DNA of 64,000 nt, from positions 744,001 to 808,000 of the forward strand of contig NZ_CP129964.1 in assembly GCF_030503675.1 (NCBI RefSeq). Reading direction: 5' to 3'. The notes under the pieces were generated by a model that searched no databases, had not been told where the DNA came from, and saw nothing but the letters and a program-made list of their open reading frames with translations. Made by a program: the position numbers and the translations under genes. The stretch is from Lutimonas zeaxanthinifaciens (GTDB lineage Bacteria > Bacteroidota > Bacteroidia > Flavobacteriales > Flavobacteriaceae). Shown here one piece after another: positions 27,609 to 35,307 of the stretch (the stretch's first letter is position 1; each line of letters begins with the position of its first letter).

Positions 27609-29012
27609 ATGCAAGGAAAATTATATAATTTTTCGGTAACAAGGTTTCTGTCAGTGCTGGCACTGGTATTTTTTATTTCTTGCCAGGAACAGTCTGAAAA
27701 GGAGGGCCTGCTTCTTACTGTGGTTCAAAAAGAATCAGAATCAAAGGAGTCCGCTTGGTTAGAATCCTACGGACTTATCTCAAAGGCCAGAATAGTAAGC
27801 TATAGTAATTCAGAGGATGAGAATTCAACGCGTTCTTTAACCCAGGATTTTTACTCGGCTTCTCATCCCAATGTTCATTTTAATGGAAAAAGTATGGTTT
27901 TTTCAGGTCAGAAAAAGGATGCCGACGTCTGGCAGATCTATGAAATGAATCTTGATGGCAGTGATCTGAGTCAATTGACAGAATCCAATACAAATTGTTT
28001 ATCTCCGGTTTACCTGCCGGACGGAAGTATTGTATTTAGCAAAGAAATTCAGGAGAACGAGGTAAATGAATTTGCCTTATTTAAATTAAACAGTGAGAAA
28101 CAGAAAGAGGAGAGAATAACCTTTACTCCCGGGTCCTATTTTGTCTTAAGCACCCTCCATGATGGAAGGATTATTTGCGCAAAAACAGGTGCCGGGAAAA
28201 ATGATCAATCTGATCGGAAATTGTTCGTGATGCGTCCTGATGGAAGTAAAGAGATGCTGTTTTCGGAAAGTGAAAGAGAGTTCACCAGATCAGGAGTTGA
28301 ATCTACGGACAGGTCAGTTTATCTTTTTGAAAGTGATCTTAATGAAAATGGTTCTGTATATATCCTGAATTATAATGATCCCTTGCATTCGAAAAGAATT
28401 TTATCTGAAAAAGTCAGTAATGGAATCCTGGCCATGTCGCTCCGGGCCCCGGATCAATTGGTCGTGAGCCTCGAGGATTCGGAAATGACCGAGGAAGGGG
28501 TCTATGAATTCAATATAAAAGATGAATCCCTGGTTGGGCCGGTCTTTAGGGATATTAAATTAAAAGTCATCGGCATTACGGCTGTTCAGAAAAGGGAGGT
28601 TCCGAAAAAAATTCCAAGTGAAGTAAACCTTAATGAAGAAACCGCGCTTTTGCTATGTCAGGATGCCGGTTTTTATGGTTTTCAGGCTGAGGGTTCTGAG
28701 ACTCGGAAAGCGATAAAATTAGAAGTGATTGGAAAAAATTCGAGTATGGGTATTGTTGATCTTGAAGCCGATGGATCTGTTTATCTGAAACTTCGGGCCG
28801 ATACTCCTTTTCGTTTACAAACCCTGGATGCCGAGAACAATATTGTGAACGGGCCCAGCAGCTGGATAAATTTAAGGCCCAATGAAAGAAGGGCCTGTAC
28901 AGGCTGTCATCAAGGAACAGACAGGGTACCGGATAACAGGCAGCCTTTAGCAGTAACTAAGGAACCTGTATCGATACCAAGGGTAAATGAGCTGCTTGCC
29001 AAACAAGACTAA
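27609..29012 (+). CDS. Propeller lipoprotein with one c-type heme site (hydrazine-synthase-alpha-like)
   Basis: A 467-residue lipoprotein (lipobox FFISC). The middle has TolB/PD40-like blades (QIYEMNLDGSDLSQLT, FVMRPDGSKEML). The C-terminus carries a single heme-attachment site at Cys430, Cys433 and His434 (ACTGCHQ), inside the segment LRPNERRACTGCHQG. That segment resembles the mono-heme region of hydrazine-synthase alpha-type proteins, but nothing in the window suggests anammox chemistry. The likely role is an extracytoplasmic electron-transfer or sensor propeller. It is 5 bases upstream of the multi-heme propeller/MauG gene, so a redox partnership is a reasonable inference. Confidence 0.78.
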   Translation: MQGKLYNFSVTRFLSVLALVFFISCQEQSEKEGLLLTVVQKESESKESAWLESYGLISKARIVSYSNSEDENSTRSLTQDFYSASHPNVHFNGKSMVFSGQKKDADVWQIYEMNLDGSDLSQLTESNTNCLSPVYLPDGSIVFSKEIQENEVNEFALFKLNSEKQKEERITFTPGSYFVLSTLHDGRIICAKTGAGKNDQSDRKLFVMRPDGSKEMLFSESEREFTRSGVESTDRSVYLFESDLNENGSVYILNYNDPLHSKRILSEKVSNGILAMSLRAPDQLVVSLEDSEMTEEGVYEFNIKDESLVGPVFRDIKLKVIGITAVQKREVPKKIPSEVNLNEETALLLCQDAGFYGFQAEGSETRKAIKLEVIGKNSSMGIVDLEADGSVYLKLRADTPFRLQTLDAENNIVNGPSSWINLRPNERRACTGCHQGTDRVPDNRQPLAVTKEPVSIPRVNELLAKQD

Positions 29013-29017
29013 ATGGA

Positions 29018-31051
29018 ATGAGTAAATTAAAAATATATATGATCATTGTTGGCCTGACAGGGCTGGGACTGCTGATCTTTTTTCCGGGTCGTCAGCTTGC
29101 AAGAGAACATGTCAATGAGCGGACTGCCGTAACAGATCATCCTTTACTCTGTACTTCCTGCCATATTCCCATTTCCAAGAATAAACTGATCACTAAAATC
29201 ATCAATGCCGATTACTATTCTCCGTTTAACCTTGCTGTTGATAAAACAAATCAATGGATATACGTGGTGGCCCAGGATACCGATGAGCTTTTAAAGGTGG
29301 ATGTGGAAAATAAAAAAGTCGTTGAAAAAATCAAAGTAGGCGTTCACCCTCATTCAGTCATCATAGATGAAGTTGAGCAAAAAGCTTATGTGAGCAATGA
29401 ATGGTCTGATACCGTAAGTATCATCGATCTGTTTACATTTAAAATCATTGAATCAATTAATACAGGAAACGGCCCGGCAGGAATTATGCTGGATAAGGAA
29501 AATAAACATCTTTATGTTGTTAATTCTTATGGATCTGACGTTTCAGTTTTTGATCTTTCAACCTTAAAAGAGGTGAAAAGACTCGCTGCAGGAAGTAATC
29601 CGACAGGAATCGCCATATCACCGTCAGGTGATGAAATGCTTATTACAGGAAGACGCGCAAATATTGCCGATTTCAATGAAACCTTGATAACGGAGCTTAC
29701 ATTGATCCATACAGTTGGCCAGAGCGCTTTCAAGCTTAATGTTGAATCAGCGTATCTTATGGAGAACGCTGTTTATGCTCCTGAAGGTGATCTTGCCTTT
29801 GTTTCACTTATACGACCCAAGAATCAAATTCCTTCAGTCCAGGTTGAAGGGGGATGGATGATGACTCACGGATTTGGAGTTATAGAGAGAGACAGGCAAA
29901 ACCGTATTACCCAATTCCTTCTTGACGAACCAAATGCCTATTATCCGGATCCTTTCGATATTGAAATTACACCAGATGGAAAGCGTCTTTTTGTGTCGAG
30001 TTCGGGAGTAGATAAGATTTCTGTCATCGAGGTAGATTCGATAAGAAAGATACTTAAGAACAGTAATCAAAAGGAAAGAAGCCTCTTTGCCAATTCCCTG
30101 GGATTAAGCAGGAAATTTGTTTCGAAGAGAATTAAAACGGGCCCTAATCCGAAAGGAATTACGATTTCAAGGGATGGGTCTGAACTGTATGTTGCAGAAC
30201 AGTTGAATGATGCGATCACTATTATTGATACTGAGGGACTTTCAATAAAAAATACAATTTCTTTAGGAGGCCCGGATCGAATTACGGTGGCGCGCCAGGG
30301 CCGTAGATTGTTCAATAATGCAGGGCATACCTTTCAGAACCAATATTCCTGTTACACCTGTCATCCCGATAATCATGAGGATGGGCTGGTCTATAATATG
30401 GCTGGTAAAGATATGGGACGTAATCTGACCAATACCCAGTCATTAAGAGAAATAGGGGATACGGCCCCTTTTAAATGGAATGGAAAGAATCAAACCGTAT
30501 ATAAGCAGGACGGTATGCGTTTTTCAACGGTTCTGACAAGGACAGAACAATTTAGTTATGATGATCTGGATGCTATAACAGCCTATATCATGCGGGGTAT
30601 CAAACAGCCCCCAAATCTGATGTATAATCCAAGGGGTGAATTGACAGCCTCTCAACAAAGAGGAAAGATTCTATTTGAAAGAAAAGAAGATAATCTCGGA
30701 AATCTGATCCCGGAGAACAATCGTTGTGTGACCTGTCATCCGGCACCGCTCTTTACAGATCAAAAACTTGCGGATGTGAGTACCCTTGCTGATTCTGATG
30801 ACCCGACTCTTTTTGATACGCCGCATTTAACCAATGTTTTTGCATCTCCACCTTATCTGCATGACGGAAGGGCCAAAACACTGGAAGAAATCTGGACCAT
30901 TTACGGAACAGATGATAAACACGGACTTGTCAATGACATGAGCAAAACGGATCTGAATGATCTGATCAATTATTTAAAGTCATTAAGGAGTCCTGAATAT
31001 GATCTTTCTAAAACTGAAGTACAACACGGATCTTTACTTATTTCAAATTAA
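29018..31051 (+). CDS. YVTN beta-propeller fused to MauG/di-heme-peroxidase-type cytochrome c
   Basis: A 677-residue protein with an N-terminal membrane anchor (about residues 6-22) and a first heme site CTSCH (residues 45-49). A seven-bladed YVTN-type propeller follows (about 60-430, blades such as VSNEWSDTVSIIDL and VVNSYGSDVSVFDL). A C-terminal di-heme domain has CYTCH (445-449) and CVTCH (570-574) with DTPHLTNVFASPPYLHDG near the end, as in MauG and cytochrome c peroxidases. MauG proteins oxidise protein residues to build cofactors; peroxidases reduce H2O2. The propeller fusion suggests binding of a protein substrate. Three CxxCH motifs instead of two is unusual for the family. Confidence 0.88.
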   Translation: MSKLKIYMIIVGLTGLGLLIFFPGRQLAREHVNERTAVTDHPLLCTSCHIPISKNKLITKIINADYYSPFNLAVDKTNQWIYVVAQDTDELLKVDVENKKVVEKIKVGVHPHSVIIDEVEQKAYVSNEWSDTVSIIDLFTFKIIESINTGNGPAGIMLDKENKHLYVVNSYGSDVSVFDLSTLKEVKRLAAGSNPTGIAISPSGDEMLITGRRANIADFNETLITELTLIHTVGQSAFKLNVESAYLMENAVYAPEGDLAFVSLIRPKNQIPSVQVEGGWMMTHGFGVIERDRQNRITQFLLDEPNAYYPDPFDIEITPDGKRLFVSSSGVDKISVIEVDSIRKILKNSNQKERSLFANSLGLSRKFVSKRIKTGPNPKGITISRDGSELYVAEQLNDAITIIDTEGLSIKNTISLGGPDRITVARQGRRLFNNAGHTFQNQYSCYTCHPDNHEDGLVYNMAGKDMGRNLTNTQSLREIGDTAPFKWNGKNQTVYKQDGMRFSTVLTRTEQFSYDDLDAITAYIMRGIKQPPNLMYNPRGELTASQQRGKILFERKEDNLGNLIPENNRCVTCHPAPLFTDQKLADVSTLADSDDPTLFDTPHLTNVFASPPYLHDGRAKTLEEIWTIYGTDDKHGLVNDMSKTDLNDLINYLKSLRSPEYDLSKTEVQHGSLLISN

Positions 31052-31052
31052 A

Positions 31053-32216
31053 ATGGCACTTATGAAGATACTGCAAATACAAAATCGTTATTTCGGAACC
31101 GCAATAATCATGATATTGTCCATCTTTTTTTCACTTGGCTTTATTTCGGAAAAGAAGGATGGCCGCTCAAATCCGGATCCTGAAGCGGAAGAAATGCCCC
31201 TTTACGGAGAATGGAAGCATTTTACAGTGAAAGATGGACTACCGTCAGATAAAACCTATTGCGTGCTTATCGATAATGATCGGATCCTTGCAGGAACTCA
31301 TGATGGTCTTGCTGTATACGAGAATAAAAAATGGATTACCTATACCACTGAAGATGGCCTTGCACATAACGGTGTATTGTCATTGGCCAAGAATGAGCTA
31401 ACAGGAGATATCTGGATAGGCACCATGGGAGGATTATCAAGATGGTCAGCCGGTAAGTTTGAAAATTTCAATCAGATGAACAGCGGTATGCCCAATGACC
31501 TTATCTATTCAGTTGCCTGTGACGGGAAAGATGTATGGGTAGCAACTGGTGGAGGCGCAGGGAAGTATGATTCCTATACAAAGGAATGGGAGATTTATAC
31601 GGAAGAAAATGCCCCGATGCACGAACCATGGACTTATGGTATTTGTACCGGTGATGACGAAATATTCATTGCAGCCTGGGGAGGGGGCATTGTTGAATAC
31701 AACAAGAAAACTTCTCAATTCAGAGACTATACAGATCCGGACGGAAATATGGAGATCGATTTGTTTCCAGATGATGGTATCGTACATGATATCACCACCG
31801 GGGCATCCTGGTCTGAAGGAATGCTCTGGGTAGGGACCTACTTTGGACTCAGCAGATATGACGGAACACGATGGAAGGGATACTTTGATCATGACAGTGG
31901 GCTTGCCAGCAATTTTATCAATTTCGTCAAGGCCTCTGGCAAATATGCCTTTATCGCGACAGACCAGGGCTTGAGTTGTACTGATGGAGAGAACTGGGTT
32001 ACTTATACGCGAAATCAACAAAATTTCAATGGTAAAGCCAGTATTTTACAAGGTGAAGAAAAAAGTGAATTTAAGCTTAGTCCTTCTTTGTCACATAATT
32101 ATGTCCTTGGAGTGGATTTAAAAGATGACATGATCTGGGTGGCCACATCCAAAGGATTAAGCAGAGGAAAATTATTAAATAAAGAAAATTTGGGTCTGGC
32201 TTCAACAGATCGATAA
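31053..32216 (+). CDS. Reg_prop-type beta-propeller protein, secreted or membrane-anchored
   Basis: The protein has 387 residues from ATG 31053, the first ATG after the preceding stop; ATG 31062 is equally possible. The frame extends to 30999 inside the upstream gene. An N-terminal hydrophobic segment (IIMILSIFFSLGFI) is followed by blades of the two-component-regulator propeller type (WIGTMGGLSRW, VWVATGGGAGKYD, LWVGTYFGLSRYDG, IWVATSKGLSRG). In Bacteroidota these propellers usually form the sensor half of hybrid histidine kinases; here there is no kinase, so this is a free-standing extracytoplasmic propeller. It lies 1 base after the MauG-type gene. Confidence 0.82.
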   Translation: MALMKILQIQNRYFGTAIIMILSIFFSLGFISEKKDGRSNPDPEAEEMPLYGEWKHFTVKDGLPSDKTYCVLIDNDRILAGTHDGLAVYENKKWITYTTEDGLAHNGVLSLAKNELTGDIWIGTMGGLSRWSAGKFENFNQMNSGMPNDLIYSVACDGKDVWVATGGGAGKYDSYTKEWEIYTEENAPMHEPWTYGICTGDDEIFIAAWGGGIVEYNKKTSQFRDYTDPDGNMEIDLFPDDGIVHDITTGASWSEGMLWVGTYFGLSRYDGTRWKGYFDHDSGLASNFINFVKASGKYAFIATDQGLSCTDGENWVTYTRNQQNFNGKASILQGEEKSEFKLSPSLSHNYVLGVDLKDDMIWVATSKGLSRGKLLNKENLGLASTDR

Positions 32217-32247
32217 CCTATAAGATTAATAGAAAAAAGCAGGAATT

Positions 32248-32841
32248 ATGAGCAATACATTAGACATTCAGGAAAAAAAGTTATTAATAGATTTGAATAA
32301 ACTTACTGATGGTGAAAAAATTGAAATGAAAAAGTTGGGGATCTTATCAGAAGATAACACCATCACACCTACAGTTTACCCATCGATCCATGAAGAGCGA
32401 CCTCCGATAGAAAAACATGTGGTACATGCACCGCATACAATTAATGAGGCCTATGATTATGAAAAACCATCTTCTTTTTCAAGAGCCTTAAGACTTGATT
32501 TTGGTGATTATAAGGTTTTACTTATCTCTGGAACAGCCAGTGTTAACGAAGAAGGTAAACCAGAGCATATTGGAGATTTTAAGGCCCAGTTGTGGAGAAC
32601 ATATTTTAATATTACCAATTTACTCGAAGCCGAAGGTATGACCTGGCATGATGTAGTAAGGACGACTAATTATTTGAGAGACATTGAAAGAGACTATGGC
32701 GAATTCAATAAAATCAGAACCTCTTTTTATCAATGGATGAATTTAGATCCTCTTCCTGCAAGTACAGGAATTCAGGCCAGACTTTGCTGGGAGACTTTGT
32801 TGGTTGAACTTGAGGTGTATGCCGTTTGTAAAGTAAAATAA
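32248..32841 (+). CDS. RidA/YjgF-fold protein with N-terminal extension
   Basis: A 197-residue protein without a signal peptide. A polar N-terminal extension of about 65 residues precedes a RidA/YjgF/UK114 domain (RALRLDFGDYKVLLISGTASVNEEG ... AEGMTWHDVVRTTNYLRD ... LLVELEVYAVC). RidA deaminases use an arginine in an 'ARS' context just before the last strand; here that place reads PASTGIQARLCW, so the usual arginine seems to be missing and imine deaminase activity is doubtful. It may be a binding or altered-activity member. An AGGAAT ribosome-binding site precedes the ATG. It is the only clearly cytoplasmic protein in the middle of the cluster. Confidence 0.83.
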   Translation: MSNTLDIQEKKLLIDLNKLTDGEKIEMKKLGILSEDNTITPTVYPSIHEERPPIEKHVVHAPHTINEAYDYEKPSSFSRALRLDFGDYKVLLISGTASVNEEGKPEHIGDFKAQLWRTYFNITNLLEAEGMTWHDVVRTTNYLRDIERDYGEFNKIRTSFYQWMNLDPLPASTGIQARLCWETLLVELEVYAVCKVK

Positions 32842-32851
32842 ACCCGTAATT

Positions 32852-34162
32852 ATGAAATTCAGGATCAGGAACTTTCTTTGTATCGCGGCACTGGTGGTAT
32901 TCAGTTGTCAAATGACTTTTTCACAGGAAAAGGGGTTGAAATATGGAAAGACTCCGGATAAACTTTTTCCTTATCAGAAATTTCAAGAAGCTTACAAATA
33001 CCATTTTGTTGAACCTGTACAGTTCTACGGAGCAGGAAGGGATAAGAAGGCTCCTGATGATCTGACGGAAGTTAGAATTGGTTTTCTTGGCCCTTTGGAA
33101 GGTTCTGCCTTGGTTCCGCTTGGAGAACAAATGCTCAATGGGGCCAGACTGGCATTGGAACAAGCCAATGAAAAAGGGGGCTTCAACGGGCTGCCCTATG
33201 AATTAATGGTCCATAATGATGTGGGGCTTTGGGGAGCTGCAGCCAATCAGGTGGTTAAAATGGATGAAGAAGGAGTCTGGGCCTGGTTGGGTTCCATCGA
33301 TGATATCGTCTCACATGTGGCTTTAAGGGCCACTTTAAAAATGGAGATCATGATGGTGAATACCGGTGATCCTGACCCTACGTTTACAGAAACCAATATT
33401 CCATGGGCCATCAGGGTGATCAGTGATGACAGGCAAAGTGGATATGCCCTTGCAACTCATATTTTTGAGGAAAAACAGCATGAAAGGGTAGCAGTCATCA
33501 GAGCTAATTCGCGTTATGGAAGAGTGGGGATCATGGAATATTCAGGAGCTGCGGTAAGGCTTGGACACCCAATGATGATCGAAGAACGTTTTACGGATGG
33601 GGAAACAGACTTCAGTATGCAACTGAACAATATTAAACGAGTTGATCCGGATGCAATTCTCATCTGGGCTAATGCAAAAGAATCGGCATTGATTCTTAAA
33701 CAGATAAGGGCCATGGGAATGCAACAGCCTATCTACGCCTCAGACAGAGTGGTTTCTGAGGAATTTTTAACGTTGGCAGGGGAACTTGCTGAAGGAGTAG
33801 TGAGTACCTGTCAATATAATCCCTCCTCAAAAGATAAGAAATTGAGCGAATTCAGGAATCAATATGTGCAACGATTTGGAATGCAGCCTGATGTATTTGC
33901 TGCCCATGCTTATGATGGAATGAATCTGATTGTGAAAGCGATTGAAGAAGTGGGGCTTAATCGTGTCCTGATTCGCGATGTTTTGACCGATCTTAAGACT
34001 TTTCAAGGCTATGAAGGAGTTACCGGAAAGATTGTTTTTGATGAAAGCTGGAATGATATTGGCGATATTTGGATGGCGGAAGTAAAAAATGGTAAGTTTG
34101 AATTCAGCCCGAGCCCTGAATTAGGAGAACGGGCCCATTCGGGAAGTATGCCGGGTTATTGA
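32852..34162 (+). CDS. LivJ-type periplasmic substrate-binding protein
   Basis: A 436-residue protein with a signal peptide (cleavage near SCQMTFSQ). A type I periplasmic-binding fold of the branched-chain amino acid group follows: IGFLGPLEGSALVPLGEQMLNG, ARLALEQANEKGGFNG, VWAWLGSIDDIV, and a late AAHAYDGMNLIVKAIEE. The ligand is not predictable. No ABC permease or ATPase is present in this cluster, so uptake is not an obvious role. Similar solute-binding proteins occur with periplasmic quinoprotein and cytochrome systems. It is 10 bases after the RidA-like gene and 24 before a second binding-protein gene. Confidence 0.87.
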   Translation: MKFRIRNFLCIAALVVFSCQMTFSQEKGLKYGKTPDKLFPYQKFQEAYKYHFVEPVQFYGAGRDKKAPDDLTEVRIGFLGPLEGSALVPLGEQMLNGARLALEQANEKGGFNGLPYELMVHNDVGLWGAAANQVVKMDEEGVWAWLGSIDDIVSHVALRATLKMEIMMVNTGDPDPTFTETNIPWAIRVISDDRQSGYALATHIFEEKQHERVAVIRANSRYGRVGIMEYSGAAVRLGHPMMIEERFTDGETDFSMQLNNIKRVDPDAILIWANAKESALILKQIRAMGMQQPIYASDRVVSEEFLTLAGELAEGVVSTCQYNPSSKDKKLSEFRNQYVQRFGMQPDVFAAHAYDGMNLIVKAIEEVGLNRVLIRDVLTDLKTFQGYEGVTGKIVFDESWNDIGDIWMAEVKNGKFEFSPSPELGERAHSGSMPGY

Positions 34163-34186
34163 ATCAGGTAGTGCTTCATATAAAAA

Positions 34187-35248
34187 ATGAATATAATGCT
34201 GAAAACCCTTATCTCAAATTTTTTATGGATAGGGTTGCTTTTGACCTTAGCTCATCGGGTTAATGCACAAAAAACCGAGTCTGACTTGACGATTTCCATC
34301 GGATTGCTTGTTGACGAAATGAATGAAAAACAGGCAATAGCCTCAGCTAATAAGGTTGTGAAACGATTCAATGATTCAGGAGGTGTTCACGGCAAAAAGT
34401 TAAAACTGCAAACGAGGTTGGTCAAGGGGGCATGGGGTGCAGGTTCGAGCCAGATCGTAGATCTTGTATTTAAAGATAAGGTTGTTGGGATCGTAGGTGC
34501 TCTTGACGGAAGAAATGCCCATCTGGCAGAACAGGTAATCGCTAAAACACAGATATTATATGTATCAGCATGGGCAAGCGACCCTACCCTTTCCAAAGCC
34601 TATGTTAGCTGGTACTTTTCAGTGATCCCTACAGATGATCAGCAGGCAAAGGTTTTGACTGAGGATATTTATCGTAATCATCAGAGCGGTTCAAGGATTC
34701 TGGTTATTCATGATGGGAGCTATGACGCAAATCAATCCTTGAAAAGTTTTCGTTCGTCGATATCTAAAAATCAAAATTTCACCATTCATTCTTTGGAGAT
34801 TCTGCCCTTGAGTGAGCCATCCGAATGGTATCGTAAAATTTCAGCATTTGAAATGGATCTTGTTGTTGCTTTTGGTACGAACTTGCCCATTCTGAAAATC
34901 AATGAGAATTTGCAGGGAACTAACGGGAAAGCACCTGTTATGTACTTCAATATGGCAGCATCAGCTTCTTTAGAGATTGAAGACCTGATATCTCAGAGAC
35001 CTGATAATATCCGATACATATCGAACGACTTAGCAACAAACTCAAAAAAACCGAGCAGTGTTGAGGACTTTGTTCAGGACGGCGTATCGTCCTTAATAAC
35101 CGCAATAAAAAATACCGATGCTAATTTGACAAGTATGCAAAAAGTGATGTCAGAAATTAATTTTCAAGGTGTTACGGGTCAGATCGAATTCGATGAGTTA
35201 GGAAGATTGAAAAATGCTGAAACTCAATTGAAAATTACCACTCCTTAA
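34187..35248 (+). CDS. LivK-type periplasmic binding protein, second copy
   Basis: A 353-residue protein with a signal peptide (cleavage near RVNAQ). A type I binding fold follows, recognisable from TISIGLLVDEMNEKQAIASANKVVKRFNDSGGVHG (split over residues about 34-68) and a C-terminal ITGQIEFDELG-like end. It is shorter and more divergent than the preceding binding protein, with which it probably shares an ancestor or forms a pair. No transporter partner is encoded nearby. Start ATG 34187 is used; ATG 34196 is an alternative. Confidence 0.82.
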   Translation: MNIMLKTLISNFLWIGLLLTLAHRVNAQKTESDLTISIGLLVDEMNEKQAIASANKVVKRFNDSGGVHGKKLKLQTRLVKGAWGAGSSQIVDLVFKDKVVGIVGALDGRNAHLAEQVIAKTQILYVSAWASDPTLSKAYVSWYFSVIPTDDQQAKVLTEDIYRNHQSGSRILVIHDGSYDANQSLKSFRSSISKNQNFTIHSLEILPLSEPSEWYRKISAFEMDLVVAFGTNLPILKINENLQGTNGKAPVMYFNMAASASLEIEDLISQRPDNIRYISNDLATNSKKPSSVEDFVQDGVSSLITAIKNTDANLTSMQKVMSEINFQGVTGQIEFDELGRLKNAETQLKITTP

Positions 35249-35294
35249 TAGATTTTGAATTAAAATATAAGTCGGCAAATATTTATTTATTACT

Positions 35295-35302
35295 TAACTT
35301 TG
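35295..35302 (+). promoter_or_regulatory. Possible internal -7 element in front of the 1186-residue protein gene
   Basis: TAACTTTG matches TAnnTTTG and is only 5 bases before the ATG at 35308, so a transcript from it would be almost leaderless. No -33 element is seen. It may be chance. Confidence 0.25.
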
Positions 35303-35307
35303 ATCCA

